Shown: positions 16,219 through 26,111 of the stretch, one piece after another
Numbering within the stretch: the stretch's first letter is position 1
Layout of the letters: the number at the start of each line of letters is the position of its first letter
Origin: Pandoraea sp. ASV26
Lineage (GTDB): Bacteria; Pseudomonadota; Gammaproteobacteria; Burkholderiales; Burkholderiaceae
NCBI RefSeq assembly: GCF_016428915.1
Contig: NZ_JAELTP010000022.1
Location: forward strand, 1 to 60,280
Direction: 5' to 3'
DNA length: 60,280 nt
Translations under genes and position numbers: made by a program
Notes under the pieces: model-generated
Database searches by the model: none
Told to the model about the DNA's origin: nothing
Seen by the model: only the letters and a program-made list of their open reading frames with translations

Positions 16219-17472
16219 ATGAGTTTTTGCGCTATCGATTTCGGCACTTCGAATTCTGCCGTCGCCGTGCAAGACGGCGCGACCATGCGTCTGGTCGAAC
16301 TTGAATCCGGCTACGGCACGCTGCCGACCGCCGTATTTTTCAACGCCGACGAAGGCGGCCGGGCCTCGTTCGGCCGCCAGGCCGTCGCCGACTACATCGA
16401 TGGCTACGACGGGCGCCTGATGCGCTCGCTCAAAAGCCTGCTCGGCTCCTCCCTGATCGAAAGCACCACCGACCTCGGCAACGGCTCGGCGATGCGCTAC
16501 ATCGACATCATCGCCACGTTCCTGCGTCATCTGCGCACCCACGCGCTCAAGGCCGATGGCGGCGATCTGCGTCAGGTGGTCATGGGCCGCCCGGTGTTCT
16601 TCGTCGACGACGACCCGCGCGCCGACGCCGCCGCGCAACGCTCGCTCGAGCAAAGCGCGCGTGACGTGGGATTCCAGGAGGTCCACTTCCAGTTCGAACC
16701 GATTGCCGCTGCCTTCGACTACGAGTCGCGTCTGACCAGTGAGCAGCAGGTGCTCGTCGTCGATATCGGCGGCGGTACGTCGGACTTCTCGCTCGTGCGC
16801 GTCGGACCGGAGCGTGCTCGCCATCTGGATCGCAAGGACGACGTGCTCGCTCACCACGGCGTGCACATTGCCGGCACCGACTTCGACCGTCGCATTGAAC
16901 TGGCCACGATCCTGCGCGAACTCGGCTACAAAGCGCTCGGCCCGGACGGCAAGGAAGTGCCCAACCGGATCTATTTCGATCTGGCGACCTGGCATCTGAT
17001 CAACACCGTCTACACGCCGAAGCGGGTGGGCGAGTTGGCGCTCACCGCGCATCTGTACGCCGATCCGGCGCATCACCGGCGCCTCATGCGCACGGTCGAG
17101 CAACGTCTCGGCCATGCGCTCGTCGGTCATGCGGAAGACGCGAAGATCCAGGTGTCGGCGGGCGGCGAAACGAGCATCGACCTCAGCGTGATAGAACGTG
17201 ACCTGACGGTGGCGTTCTCGGAAGCCGGGTTGATCGAAGCGGTCAGCGACGAAATCGCGAGCATCACCGCCGGTGCCGTGCACACGGCTGCGCTGGCGGG
17301 ATTGCGTGCCGAGGACGTCGATGCGCTCTACTTCACCGGCGGTTCCACCGGACTGCGCTGCCTGTCCGACGCGATGTGCGCCGCGTTCCCGAAGGCGACG
17401 CCGGTCTACGGCGACCGCCTCGCCAGCGTGGCATTGGGTCTGGGCATTCACGCCAAGCGCGTGTTTTCCTGA
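16219..17472 (+). CDS. yegD: Hsp70-family protein, YegD type
   Basis: 417 residues containing only the actin-like ATPase domain of Hsp70: phosphate 1 loop DFGTSNSAVAV at the start, phosphate 2 VVDIGGGTSDFSLVR near residue 180, and the adenosine loop YFTGGSTGLR near 370. The peptide-binding lid domain of DnaK is missing, as in E. coli YegD. Its clients are unknown. It is followed by a strong terminator shared with the convergent permease gene. Confidence 0.92.
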   Translation: MSFCAIDFGTSNSAVAVQDGATMRLVELESGYGTLPTAVFFNADEGGRASFGRQAVADYIDGYDGRLMRSLKSLLGSSLIESTTDLGNGSAMRYIDIIATFLRHLRTHALKADGGDLRQVVMGRPVFFVDDDPRADAAAQRSLEQSARDVGFQEVHFQFEPIAAAFDYESRLTSEQQVLVVDIGGGTSDFSLVRVGPERARHLDRKDDVLAHHGVHIAGTDFDRRIELATILRELGYKALGPDGKEVPNRIYFDLATWHLINTVYTPKRVGELALTAHLYADPAHHRRLMRTVEQRLGHALVGHAEDAKIQVSAGGETSIDLSVIERDLTVAFSEAGLIEAVSDEIASITAGAVHTAALAGLRAEDVDALYFTGGSTGLRCLSDAMCAAFPKATPVYGDRLASVALGLGIHAKRVFS

Positions 17473-17508
17473 GCTTCGTCACACGCCCGCCAGCGCCGTC
17501 TGGTGGCG

Positions 17509-17546
17509 AAAAAAAGCGCGCGACCGAAAGGTCTGCGCGCTTTTTT
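17509..17546. terminator. Bidirectional rho-independent terminator
   Basis: Stem GCGCGCGACC (17516-17525), loop GAAA, GGTCTGCGCGC with one bulged T, flanked by seven A on the left and six T on the right. It serves yegD and the convergent gntP-type gene. Confidence 0.9.
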
Positions 17547-17565
17547 ATTGCGTCGGGCAATCCGT

Positions 17566-18942
17566 TCAGACGAAGATCTGCCAGAACAGCAGCGTCATCA
17601 CCAATCCGACCACAGACACGATGGTCTGCAACACCGACCATACCCACAGCGTCTGCTTGAGATTGAGCCCGAAGTACTCGCGCACCATCCAGAAACCGGC
17701 GTCGTTGACGTGGCAGAAGAACACCGACCCCGCCCCGATCGCCAACGCAATGAGCGAGCCTTGCACCGGGGGCAGATGCATCACCAGCGGCGCGACGATA
17801 CCCGCCGTGGTGGTCGTGGCCACCGTTGCCGAGCCCGTCGCCTGACGCAGCGCCACGGCAATCAGCCACGCCAACAGGATGAGCGGCATATGCGTGCCGA
17901 CAGCCACCTTGCCAATGGTCGTTGCGATACCGGCGGTCACGAGTGCCTGCTTCAGGCCGCCGCCTGCACCGATGGTGAGCAGCAGCCCGGCAATCGGCGG
18001 CAATGCGCGGCGCAGCGTCTCGCCCACGCGGGCGCGCGGCAGTCCGCGGCTCCAGCCGAGCACGACGATGGCGACGACGACCGTGAGTGCCAACGCGATG
18101 ATCGGCTCGCCCAGGAAGTCGAGCGCGTCGAACACCGGCGTCTCGGGCGTGAGCGCGACCTTCGCCAACGTACGCCCCAGCATCAGCACGACAGGCAACA
18201 GGATCACCAGCAGCGCCGACGCAAACGGCGGCGGCGGCACATCGTCATCGCGCTTGGTGAACAGGTCGCCCAGTTGCTGCGGTGCTTCAACATGCAGACG
18301 CGGCGCGAGCCACATCCCATAGAGCGGGCCGGCCAGAATGACCGCTGGAATCGCGATCAGCAGGCCGAACCCCATCGTCAGCCCCAGATCCGCATGCAGC
18401 ACCGACACGGCGATCAGCGGCCCCGGGTGCGGCGGCACCAGCGCGTGCAGCGTGGTCATGCCCGCGAGCGCCGGAATCGCAACGCGCAGGATTGGCGTGT
18501 TGGCCCGGCGCGCCATCACGAAGATGATCGGGACCATCATCACCAGCCCCACTTCGAAGAACAGCGGCAGGCCGACGATCATCGCGACGAGCGCCATCAT
18601 CCACGGTAGCGCCGCCCCTTTCGCAAAGGTAAGCAGGACAGTCACGATTCGATCTGCGGCACCGGTATCGGCCATCAAGGCACCGAGCATGGCACCCAGC
18701 GCGATGATCATGCCCGCATCACCCAGCAGGCCACCCGCACCCTTGCTGAACGAACTGGCCACGGCGTCGAGCGGCAAGCCTGCGCCGAGACCGGCGATGA
18801 ACGTGCCGATCAGGATCGACAGAAACGGTGATAGCTTGAGGGCACTGATGAAAAAGATGATGGCCACGAGGCCGATGAGACAGGACAGCAGAAGGCGAGT
18901 GTCGTGCGCTGCCCAAGGCACGACGTGGTTAACTAGCTCCAC
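17566..18942 (-). CDS. GntP-family gluconate:H+ symporter
   Basis: 458 residues, very hydrophobic, with about 12-14 membrane spans. Conserved GntP blocks are visible: LPLFFEVGLVMMVPI, HALVPPHPGPLIA near residue 175, RQATGSATVATTTTAG near 370 and FCHVNDAGFWMVREYFGL near 420. It would import gluconate or a related sugar acid across the inner membrane. No gluconate kinase or GntR-type regulator lies next to it, but the Entner-Doudoroff genes are a few kilobases away. Confidence 0.95.
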   Translation of the reverse strand: MELVNHVVPWAAHDTRLLLSCLIGLVAIIFFISALKLSPFLSILIGTFIAGLGAGLPLDAVASSFSKGAGGLLGDAGMIIALGAMLGALMADTGAADRIVTVLLTFAKGAALPWMMALVAMIVGLPLFFEVGLVMMVPIIFVMARRANTPILRVAIPALAGMTTLHALVPPHPGPLIAVSVLHADLGLTMGFGLLIAIPAVILAGPLYGMWLAPRLHVEAPQQLGDLFTKRDDDVPPPPFASALLVILLPVVLMLGRTLAKVALTPETPVFDALDFLGEPIIALALTVVVAIVVLGWSRGLPRARVGETLRRALPPIAGLLLTIGAGGGLKQALVTAGIATTIGKVAVGTHMPLILLAWLIAVALRQATGSATVATTTTAGIVAPLVMHLPPVQGSLIALAIGAGSVFFCHVNDAGFWMVREYFGLNLKQTLWVWSVLQTIVSVVGLVMTLLFWQIFV

Positions 18943-19121
18943 GATGATCCTTGATGACGAGAAACGAGAACACCGGCGCGCAGCTTGCGGCCGGTGTGTG
19001 CAGGGATTGTGCTACTGGCGGCAGCCGCGTGCACGCAAGGGCTGCAAGGCCCCGTGACACGGGGCGGGAGGGAGACGGCAGCGAGTTTCATTCGTCGAAA
19101 CATCGCGGCCGCCAGGGTGCG

Positions 19122-20621
19122 TTACTGGAACGCGACTTCGTTGAAACTGCGGAGTTTGCGGCTGTGCAGACGATCCAGACCGTTATCGCGCAACAGCTCC
19201 ATCGCCTTCACGCCGATCTTCAGATGCTGATCGACACGCTCGCGGTAGAAGCGGTCCGCCATGCCGGGCAACTTCAGCTCGCCATGCAGCGGTTTGTCGC
19301 TCACGCACAGCAACGTGCCGTACGGCACCCGGAAACGGAAGCCGTTCGCCGCAATGGTCGCGCTCTCCATGTCGAGCGCAATCGCACGGCTCTGGCTCAT
19401 GCGCTGCACAGGCTCGCGGTGATCGCGCAACTCCCAGTTACGGTTGTCGACAGTGACGACCGTGCCCGTGCGCATCACACGCTTGAGTTCGAAATCGTCG
19501 AGTTGCGTGACGTCGGCCACCGCACGCTCAAGGGCGACTTGCACCTCCGCCAACGGCGGCACCGGCACCCACAGCGGCAGGTCGCCATCGAGCACGTGGT
19601 CTTCACGCACGTAGCCGTGCGCCAGGCAGTAGTCGCCCAGACGCTGCGAGTTGCGCAGCCCGGCGCAGTGTCCGAGCATGATCCACGCATGCGGGCGCAG
19701 CACGGCAATGTGATCGGTGATGGTCTTCGCGTTGGACGGGCCCACGCCGATGTTCACCATCGTGATACCGGTGTTGTCGGGGCGCACGAGGTGGTACGCC
19801 GGCATCTGCGGCAAACGCGGCGGCGGCGTGCCCTGCGGGTCGCGCTCGCCAAGGTTCTGGTTCCAGTGCGTGACGTTGCCCGGCTCCACGAACGCGGTGT
19901 ACTGGTTGCGGTACTCGCGCAGCGCAGGGTCGTCGGTGGCGCTCATCAACTCACGCCCCAGTTCCACGAACTCGTCGATATAGAACTGGTAGTTCGTGAA
20001 GAGCACGTAGTTCTGGAAATTCTCGGGCGACGTGGCCGTGTAATGACGCAGACGTTGCAGTGAATAGTCGACGCGCGGCGCCGTGAACAGGGCAAGCGGC
20101 AGAATCTCGCCCGGCAGCGGATCGCGCGTGCCGTTCACGATACTGTCGTCCATCGTGGCCAGATCGGGCACGTCGAAGACCGTGCGCATGGCGCGCAGGT
20201 GCGTCTGGTCGAGATCGCCTTCGAGGTACACGCCGTCCTGATAGGCGAAATGCACGGGGATCGGCTCGTCGGAGACGCCGACTTCGAACGCCACGCCGTG
20301 ATTGTGTGCCAGACGTCGAAGTTGCTCGATGTAGTAGTTCTCGAACAGATCCGGTCGTGTGACCGTCGTCTGATAGCTGCCCGGGCCGGAAACAAAGCCA
20401 TATGACAGGCGTTTGTCCAGTTGGGTGATCTCTTCGGTAGTGATGCGGATGAACGGGTAATGCGCGCTCACACGCCGCGTCTGATCTTTCTGCGTGGAAA
20501 AACGTGCGAAAGCAGCGCGTAAATACGCCGTGTTGGCGTCGTAAATCGTCTTCAGGTAGGCAACGGCTTCCACCGGATCCGTGATCGATCGGGTGGCATG
20601 GACCGGTTCTTGTTCGGACAT
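19122..20621 (-). CDS. amn: AMP nucleosidase
   Basis: 499 residues, close to the 484 of E. coli Amn. It hydrolyses AMP to adenine and ribose 5-phosphate, adjusting the AMP pool. The C-terminal half is a nucleoside phosphorylase-type fold (NIGVGPSNAKTITDH, IMLGHCAGLR, ALDMESATIAANGF); the N-terminal half (AVAYLKTIYDANTAYLR) is the regulatory domain typical of Amn. Start: ATG at 20621 with AGAGG seven bases upstream. The gene appears monocistronic. An inverted repeat at 19049-19065 beyond the stop may help end transcription but lacks a T run. Confidence 0.95.
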   Translation of the reverse strand: MSEQEPVHATRSITDPVEAVAYLKTIYDANTAYLRAAFARFSTQKDQTRRVSAHYPFIRITTEEITQLDKRLSYGFVSGPGSYQTTVTRPDLFENYYIEQLRRLAHNHGVAFEVGVSDEPIPVHFAYQDGVYLEGDLDQTHLRAMRTVFDVPDLATMDDSIVNGTRDPLPGEILPLALFTAPRVDYSLQRLRHYTATSPENFQNYVLFTNYQFYIDEFVELGRELMSATDDPALREYRNQYTAFVEPGNVTHWNQNLGERDPQGTPPPRLPQMPAYHLVRPDNTGITMVNIGVGPSNAKTITDHIAVLRPHAWIMLGHCAGLRNSQRLGDYCLAHGYVREDHVLDGDLPLWVPVPPLAEVQVALERAVADVTQLDDFELKRVMRTGTVVTVDNRNWELRDHREPVQRMSQSRAIALDMESATIAANGFRFRVPYGTLLCVSDKPLHGELKLPGMADRFYRERVDQHLKIGVKAMELLRDNGLDRLHSRKLRSFNEVAFQ

Positions 20622-20832
20622 GCGCAAACCTCTTCTGTCTTTTTCATGGTCTCGAGTATGCGCCTATTGTGACACGACTGGATGACGTTCGCGGTGGCTG
20701 CGCGATGTGCATTCTCAGCGAAGAAGACGCCGCATGGCGCAGCGCGCGCGAGACGTCAAACGTCGTGGCCAAAGTGCTTAGGGGCTTACGGGCCTAGAGG
20801 CCTGCGGACTGAAGGGGGTCGCCCCGCCGGGG

Positions 20833-21042
20833 TCAGTCTTCCAGTCGCACGCCGACCTTGAGCGTGACCTGCCAGTGAGCGACCTTGCCGTCCTCGATAT
20901 GACCGCGTGTCTCGATGATCTCGAACCAGTTCAGGTTGCGCAGCGTCTTGCTCGCACGCTCGATAGCGCATCTGACAGCGTCGTCAATCGACTGAGTCGA
21001 CGAGCCGGTCAGCTCGATCTGCTTGTACACGTGATTCGTCAT
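20833..21042 (-). CDS. Dodecin family flavin-binding protein
   Basis: 69 residues. Dodecins assemble into hollow dodecamers that bind and protect flavins. The family pattern is clear: [18 protein letters not shown], then ALERASKTL-like helix ([12 protein letters not shown]), NWFEI with the flavin-stacking Trp, [24 protein letters not shown] at the end, given here in short blocks. Start: ATG with CGGAGA before it; a longer reading would have no ribosome site. The MarR regulator gene lies just upstream on the same strand, 46 bp away, and could be co-transcribed. Confidence 0.93.
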   Translation of the reverse strand: MTNHVYKQIELTGSSTQSIDDAVRCAIERASKTLRNLNWFEIIETRGHIEDGKVAHWQVTLKVGVRLED

Positions 21043-21088
21043 GACAGTCTCCGGGGTTGGTTTGGAGACTTCCCATGCTAGGCGTGTG

Positions 21089-21676
21089 CTACCGCGGCCG
21101 CAAGTCGGTACATTCCGACGTGTCGCCGTCGGGGCCTCCAAGGGGATGCGGTGCGGTGTCGGCATCATCGCTCTCGAAAGCCGTTCCCGTTTGCGGGCGA
21201 CGCAGTATCTCGGGCACCACGGTGTCGAGCGGCGTCGGCACGACGTTCGTGAGATTGCGGCGCACCTTTTGCAGCAATTGCATGAGTTGCACCGTCTCGA
21301 AGGCGGTCAGGCCGTGCAGCGCCTCATCGCGCACTTCGTCGGAGAGCATGCGGGCCACCCGCAACTGCTCGACGGCCGCGCGCGTGGCGAACAGGCGTTC
21401 GATGCGCGGATCCCGGGCGTCGGGACGACGGCGTACCCAACCCGCCTCTTCCATACGCTCCAGCGTGCGTGCGAGTGCCTGCGGCGGGGTTTCGAGAATG
21501 TCGGCCAGCACGGTCTGACTCACCCCACGATTGACGGTGAGATAGACGAGCAGGCGGCATTGCGCGCGCGTCATCGGCAGCGCGCGCTGCGCAAACTGCT
21601 CGAAACGGCGCCCGAACAGACGCTGGACGTCTGCCACGAGAAAGCCGAAACGTTGGGCGGAATCGGACACTTTCAT
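21089..21676 (-). CDS. MarR-family transcriptional regulator
   Basis: 195 residues from MKVSDSAQ. The winged helix is at about residues 35-115 ([50 protein letters not shown], shown in part), with the conserved DARDPR wing. A disordered 45-residue C-terminal tail is longer than usual for MarR. The start is uncertain because three in-frame ATGs are clustered (21676, 21685 and further up). An imperfect palindrome TAAACATGTTAA on the minus strand just upstream may be its own operator. Confidence 0.85.
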   Translation of the reverse strand: MKVSDSAQRFGFLVADVQRLFGRRFEQFAQRALPMTRAQCRLLVYLTVNRGVSQTVLADILETPPQALARTLERMEEAGWVRRRPDARDPRIERLFATRAAVEQLRVARMLSDEVRDEALHGLTAFETVQLMQLLQKVRRNLTNVVPTPLDTVVPEILRRPQTGTAFESDDADTAPHPLGGPDGDTSECTDLRPR

Positions 21677-21826
21677 ATGCCCCATTATGCTTAACATGTT
21701 TAGGGATATCAAGGCGCGCTGCGCACCGGCGCGGCCATTCGCCCATTCGCGCCCCTGTCATGCGCGAATGGCCACGGTGCCGCCCGTGGCCATTCGATCG
21801 CCCTCTTGCCGATCGGCTGGAATCCG

Positions 21827-21870
21827 AACCGATGCCAAACCGATGTCAAACCCATGTCAGACGGATGTCA
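21827..21870. repeat. Four 11-bp tandem repeats at the end of glk/hexR
   Basis: Units at 21827-21837, 21838-21848, 21849-21859 and 21860-21870 follow the pattern AACCGATGTCA with a few changes. The last unit contains the stop codon of the glucokinase fusion (21868-21870). Confidence 0.75.
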
Positions 21871-23739
21871 GGCGGCGGCTGGCGTGCCCGAGTCCTGACC
21901 GCTGCCATGCCCCAGCCAGTCGAGCGCGCCCTCGCCCGCCGTCTCCGCCCCCGGCCCGGCGCGGCGTATCGCCACGCCGACCGCGAGCACGTCGATGGCG
22001 GCGAGATGCAGAATCCGCGCGATCATCGTCACGTGCGCCCCCATCGTCTCGACGTGGTCGTTAGGCAAGACAAGCGTCGCCTTCTTCGCGAGCGGCGAGT
22101 TGCGTGCGGTGAGCGCAATGACCTTGGCTCCGCGTGCCAGCGCAATGTCGACGGCACGGTTCAGGTCCGCCGAGCGACCCGACGCGGAGATCGCGACCAC
22201 GACGTCACCGTCGCGCAACAACCCCGCCGACGCCTGCAACAGATACGGATCGCCATACGCGATGGTCGGCATGCCGAAGCGGAAGAACTTGTAGTGCGCG
22301 TCCTGCGCGATCACGCCGGAGTTGCCCAGCCCGTAGAACTCGATACGGTGCGCACCGTCGAGCAGCGTGACCGCCGCTTCGACCGTACGTGCGTCGAGAT
22401 GCTCGCGCATTTGCAGAATCGACGACACGGTGTTGTCGAGCACCTTCGCACTGAACTCCGCTGCCGAGTCGCCCACGTGCACCTGTCCGTGACGCACCGG
22501 TAGCGTGCCGGTCAATGCACTCGCGAGCTTGAGCTTGAAGTCCGACAGTCCCTGACAGCCGAGCTTGCGGCAGAAGCGAATGACGGTGGGCTGACTCACC
22601 CGCGCCAGACGCGCGATTTCCGCGACGGGTTCGGCGAGCAGCGCGCGCGGCTGCTTGAGCGTGAGTTCCGCCACGCGCTGCTCCGCCGGACTCAACCGGT
22701 CACGCAAACGATGCAGACGATCGATCAGCGCGCCCGCCCCCGCCGCATGCGTGCCGAGTTGCTCCGAGAGAATGGCGGACGTGCCGAGAAACGCCGGATG
22801 ATCGGCCGTGATCACGTACGTCGGAATCTTCTTCAGATAGCCTTCGAAGCGTCCCTTTGCCTCGAAGCGATGGCGAAACGGCGAGTCCTCGAACAGCTTG
22901 CCGAGCTTTGGAATCACACCGCCGCCGAGATACACCCCGCCTACGGCCCCCAGCGACACAGCGACATTGCCGGCGAGCGTGCCGAGCATCGCGCAGAAGC
23001 AATCGACCGTCTCGCGCGCCAGCGCATCGCCACCCTGGGCAAGCTTCACGATGGCGGGCGTCTCCAGCGGTTTCGCTTCGCGGCCATCTCGCTGCGCCAG
23101 CGCTTGATAGATGAGCGCCATGCCGGGCCCGGCGACAAGCCGCTCGAACGACACGTGCGGGAAGTGCTTCCACGCATAGCGCAACACATCGATTTCGCGC
23201 TCGTCTGCCGGCGCGAAGGTCGTGTGTCCGCCCTCGCTGCCGAGCGCAATCCAGCGATCTCCCGCCGGAATGAGGCCCGACACGCCGACGCCGGTGCCCG
23301 GGCCGAGCAATCCGATGACACCGTTGGGCTGCGGCTCACCACCGCCGACCTGCCGCTTCTGCGCTTCGGACAAGTAAGGCAGCGCCATCGCGAGCGCCGT
23401 GAAATCGTTGACGACGAGCAGCGTCTCGAAACCGAGTGCGCGTCGCGTCGCTTCGATCGAGAAGTGCCAGTCGCGGTTCGTCATGCGAACCTCGTCGCCC
23501 TCGATGGGATTGGCGATGGCAATCGCGGCATGCTTCACCGGCTCGGCGTGATCGGCCTCGTCGAGATAGGCGCGGATGACTTCGGGGACACCGGGATAAT
23601 CGTCGCAAGCGTAGTCGCGAATCTCGACGAGATCGCCGGGCGCAATTTCCAGCGCGAAACGGGCATTGGTGCCGCCGATATCGGCCAGCAGTCGCGGACC
23701 GCTGACGTGCGGCGGATTACTCCTCACTCCAGAAGACAT
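21868..23739 (-). CDS. glk: Bifunctional glucokinase / RpiR-type (HexR-like) regulator fusion
   Basis: 623 residues. Residues 1-335 form a bacterial glucokinase: phosphate loop [36 protein letters not shown] and [10 protein letters not shown], so it should phosphorylate glucose to glucose 6-phosphate. Residues about 340-420 are an RpiR winged helix ([31 protein letters not shown]). Residues about 455-600 are a SIS sugar-phosphate isomerase-type sensor domain ([30 protein letters not shown]). This fusion is known from Burkholderia relatives. It overlaps the end of pgl by 23 bp and has AAGGAG before its ATG, so zwf-pgl-glk form one operon. The regulator half is the probable HexR counterpart that senses KDPG or a similar sugar phosphate and acts at 26057-26071. 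Confidence 0.95.
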   Translation of the reverse strand: MSSGVRSNPPHVSGPRLLADIGGTNARFALEIAPGDLVEIRDYACDDYPGVPEVIRAYLDEADHAEPVKHAAIAIANPIEGDEVRMTNRDWHFSIEATRRALGFETLLVVNDFTALAMALPYLSEAQKRQVGGGEPQPNGVIGLLGPGTGVGVSGLIPAGDRWIALGSEGGHTTFAPADEREIDVLRYAWKHFPHVSFERLVAGPGMALIYQALAQRDGREAKPLETPAIVKLAQGGDALARETVDCFCAMLGTLAGNVAVSLGAVGGVYLGGGVIPKLGKLFEDSPFRHRFEAKGRFEGYLKKIPTYVITADHPAFLGTSAILSEQLGTHAAGAGALIDRLHRLRDRLSPAEQRVAELTLKQPRALLAEPVAEIARLARVSQPTVIRFCRKLGCQGLSDFKLKLASALTGTLPVRHGQVHVGDSAAEFSAKVLDNTVSSILQMREHLDARTVEAAVTLLDGAHRIEFYGLGNSGVIAQDAHYKFFRFGMPTIAYGDPYLLQASAGLLRDGDVVVAISASGRSADLNRAVDIALARGAKVIALTARNSPLAKKATLVLPNDHVETMGAHVTMIARILHLAAIDVLAVGVAIRRAGPGAETAGEGALDWLGHGSGQDSGTPAAA

Positions 23740-24394
23740 CGATCTTCACTCCTTCACGGTGGATCAACCGGGAGATGGCGTTGTCCTGTTCCTCGGTTTG
23801 CGCAGCTTCGAGCACGGCGCGTTTGGCCGGCCCCTGAATCAGCAGGATGAGACGCTCACACGCCGCCAGCGCCGCGAGCGACCACGACACGCGCAGATAC
23901 GGCGCGCGCTGGGGTTGCACGAGGACGAATTTTTGACGGGTGGTGATGGCGTCGTGCCATTGCGGGGCATCGGCGAACAGCGACGCCGTATGGCCGTCCT
24001 CGCCCATGCCGAGCACGCACACTTGCGGCACGCCATGCGTCCAGGTGTCGTTGAGTGTCTGCACTTGCAGCGAGGCATCGGTCGCGGTGTCGACCAGCGG
24101 CAGCCACTGCGCGCCCTTGGCACCGGGCAGCAGCGTCTCGGCGACGAGCCGCGCATTGCTCTGGGCGTGCGTGGGCGGCAGCCATCGGTCGTCAACCAGT
24201 GTGATGGCGATGTCACGCCATGCCACGGGCAAGCGGGCCAGTTGGGTGAGAAATGCCTTGGGACTCGTGCCGCCCGACACGGCGAGCAACGCGCGCGGGC
24301 GAATGGTCAGGGCTTCGTCGAGCCCCGCGACGACGGCATTGGCGAGCGCCTGCGCCTGAGCCTCACGCGTGGGGAATATGCGCCAGTGAATCAT
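23717..24394 (-). CDS. pgl: 6-phosphogluconolactonase
   Basis: 225 residues, DevB/SOL type. It hydrolyses 6-phosphogluconolactone to 6-phosphogluconate. The family blocks are present: [15 protein letters not shown] (phosphate site), [20 protein letters not shown] and [17 protein letters not shown]. Start at the ATG with GGAGG about 10 bases upstream; a longer in-frame reading upstream is unsupported. It lies between zwf and the glucokinase fusion and overlaps the latter. Confidence 0.95.
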   Translation of the reverse strand: MIHWRIFPTREAQAQALANAVVAGLDEALTIRPRALLAVSGGTSPKAFLTQLARLPVAWRDIAITLVDDRWLPPTHAQSNARLVAETLLPGAKGAQWLPLVDTATDASLQVQTLNDTWTHGVPQVCVLGMGEDGHTASLFADAPQWHDAITTRQKFVLVQPQRAPYLRVSWSLAALAACERLILLIQGPAKRAVLEAAQTEEQDNAISRLIHREGVKIDVFWSEE

Positions 24395-24470
24395 GCGTGT
24401 CTGCCTCCGGTTTCCTTGGCTGCGGACTGGCTGCGCCGGACGATCGCTATGCCTCGCCCGGCGATCCGTC

Positions 24471-25946
24471 TCAATTGTCTTCTTCGACCCAGCTCGTGCC
24501 GTACTGCGCGAGCAGCGCGCTGGCCGCGGGCGGCCCCCACGTCCCGGCAGCGTAGCGCTTCGGTCCCTTGTGCTGGCGCGACCAGTACGCCTGAATCGGC
24601 GCGACCCAGCGCCACGCCTGTTCCTGCTCGTCGCGCCGCACGAAGAGCGCGAGACGTCCGTTGATGACATCGAGCAACAAGCGCTCGTACGCATCCATCC
24701 TGTGTCCCGTGAAGAACTGATCGAACGCCAGATCGAGGTGGACCGATTGCACGGTCATGCCCTCACCCGGCTTCTTCGCCAGACAGTGAAGACGCATGGA
24801 CTCGTTCGGCTGCAACCGGATGACCAGACGATTCGCGCCGGGCTGTGCCGTCGCCTCGCCAAGCAGGGGATACGGGGTAGCGCGATAGTTGACGACGATC
24901 TCCGCCACCCGCTCGCCGAGCCGCTTGCCGGTGCGCAGGAAGAACGGCACGCCCGCCCAGCGCCAGTTGTCGATGTCCGCCCTCACGGCCACGAAGGTCT
25001 CCGTCTTGCTGTCGGCCGGCACGCCCGGCTCGTCGACATAGGCCGGCACTGCCGAGTTGTCGATGGCACCGCCGCCGTACTGACCGCGCACCACGTTGCG
25101 GGCGACGGTTTCGTCGTCAAGCGGGCGCAGCGAACGCAGCACGCGCAGCTTCTCGTCGCGCACGGCATCGGCGTCCATCGACAACGGCGGCTCCATCGCC
25201 ACGATGGCCAGCAGTTGCAACAGATGGTTCTGCACCATGTCGCGCAGCGCGCCGGTCTGTTCGTAGAATTCGCCGCGTCCTTCGACACCGATGGACTCGG
25301 CAATCGTGATCTGAATGCTCTCGATCAACTCGCGCCGCCACAACGGCTCGAAGATCGCATTGCCGAAACGCAGCGCCAGCAGGTTCTGCACCGCCTCTTT
25401 CCCGAGGTAGTGGTCGATGCGATAGATCTGGTCTTCGCGAAAGCTCGCGCCCACGGCGTCGTTGATCGCCACCGACGAGGCCAGATCGTGCCCGAGCGGC
25501 TTCTCCAGCACGATGCGACTGTTTTCGTTGAGCCTGGCGCGGCGCAGTCCTTCGCAAATGGGGATGAACAGCGAGGGCCCCGTGGCCAGATAGAAGATGC
25601 GCACGCCGTCGCGCTTTGCCAGACGCTCCGCCAACGCGCCGAACTCGTCTTCCTTACCGAGATCGAGCGGCATGTAGTCGATGGTGGCGAGAAATCTCCC
25701 CCAGGCCTCCTCGTCCCAGACGTCAGGCTTGACGTGCTCTCGCGCATGTTCCTCACACCATGCACGGTACGCGGCGGCGTCCATCGGCTTGCGGGCAATG
25801 GCCAGAATGTGGCCGGTATCGGCGGCGGCGTCCGAGCCCAACTGGCCCGTGCGGAACGCCCGGAATAGCGCTGGCAGCACTTTACGCAGCGACAAATCGC
25901 CGGTGGCGCCGAACAACACAAAGGTATAGGGTGAAGGCGTGTTCAT
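24471..25946 (-). CDS. zwf: Glucose-6-phosphate 1-dehydrogenase
   Basis: 491 residues from MNTPSPYTF, the length usual for bacterial Zwf. LFGATGDLSLRK (residues 11-22) binds NAD(P), and the substrate motif RIDHYLGKE lies at 176-184. It oxidises glucose 6-phosphate to 6-phosphogluconolactone. The start is not certain: in-frame ATGs at 25955 (GGAG three bases before) and 25982 (AGGTGG upstream) would add 3 or 12 residues. It heads the zwf-pgl-glk operon, which is divergent from edd; a HexR-type box lies between them. Confidence 0.95.
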   Translation of the reverse strand: MNTPSPYTFVLFGATGDLSLRKVLPALFRAFRTGQLGSDAAADTGHILAIARKPMDAAAYRAWCEEHAREHVKPDVWDEEAWGRFLATIDYMPLDLGKEDEFGALAERLAKRDGVRIFYLATGPSLFIPICEGLRRARLNENSRIVLEKPLGHDLASSVAINDAVGASFREDQIYRIDHYLGKEAVQNLLALRFGNAIFEPLWRRELIESIQITIAESIGVEGRGEFYEQTGALRDMVQNHLLQLLAIVAMEPPLSMDADAVRDEKLRVLRSLRPLDDETVARNVVRGQYGGGAIDNSAVPAYVDEPGVPADSKTETFVAVRADIDNWRWAGVPFFLRTGKRLGERVAEIVVNYRATPYPLLGEATAQPGANRLVIRLQPNESMRLHCLAKKPGEGMTVQSVHLDLAFDQFFTGHRMDAYERLLLDVINGRLALFVRRDEQEQAWRWVAPIQAYWSRQHKGPKRYAAGTWGPPAASALLAQYGTSWVEEDN

Positions 25947-26056
25947 AGAGAGCATGGACTCCGTGCGACCGGCGCTCTTCATCGACACCACCTGACGACG
26001 GCCGAACCTGGCTAACGTTCGGATGTCACTGAAGAAGCGCAACTTTGACACTGCAT

Positions 26057-26071
26057 TGTAGTTTAACTACA
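26057..26071. promoter_or_regulatory. HexR-type operator between zwf and edd
   Basis: The perfect palindrome TGTAGTTTAACTACA matches the published HexR consensus TGTARTWWWAYTACA at every position. It sits between the divergent zwf and edd genes, 41 bp before the edd start. The RpiR/SIS half of the glucokinase fusion is the probable binder. Confidence 0.88.
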
Positions 26072-26111
26072 CTCTGAATCAACAAAATCTCGTGCTTTGA
26101 CTACATCGCCC

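Noticed and set aside
21715-21800. Repeated GCCCATTCGC/GGCCATTCG-like words after the MarR gene.
   Set aside because: Only loosely similar and few; not a CRISPR or regular repeat array.
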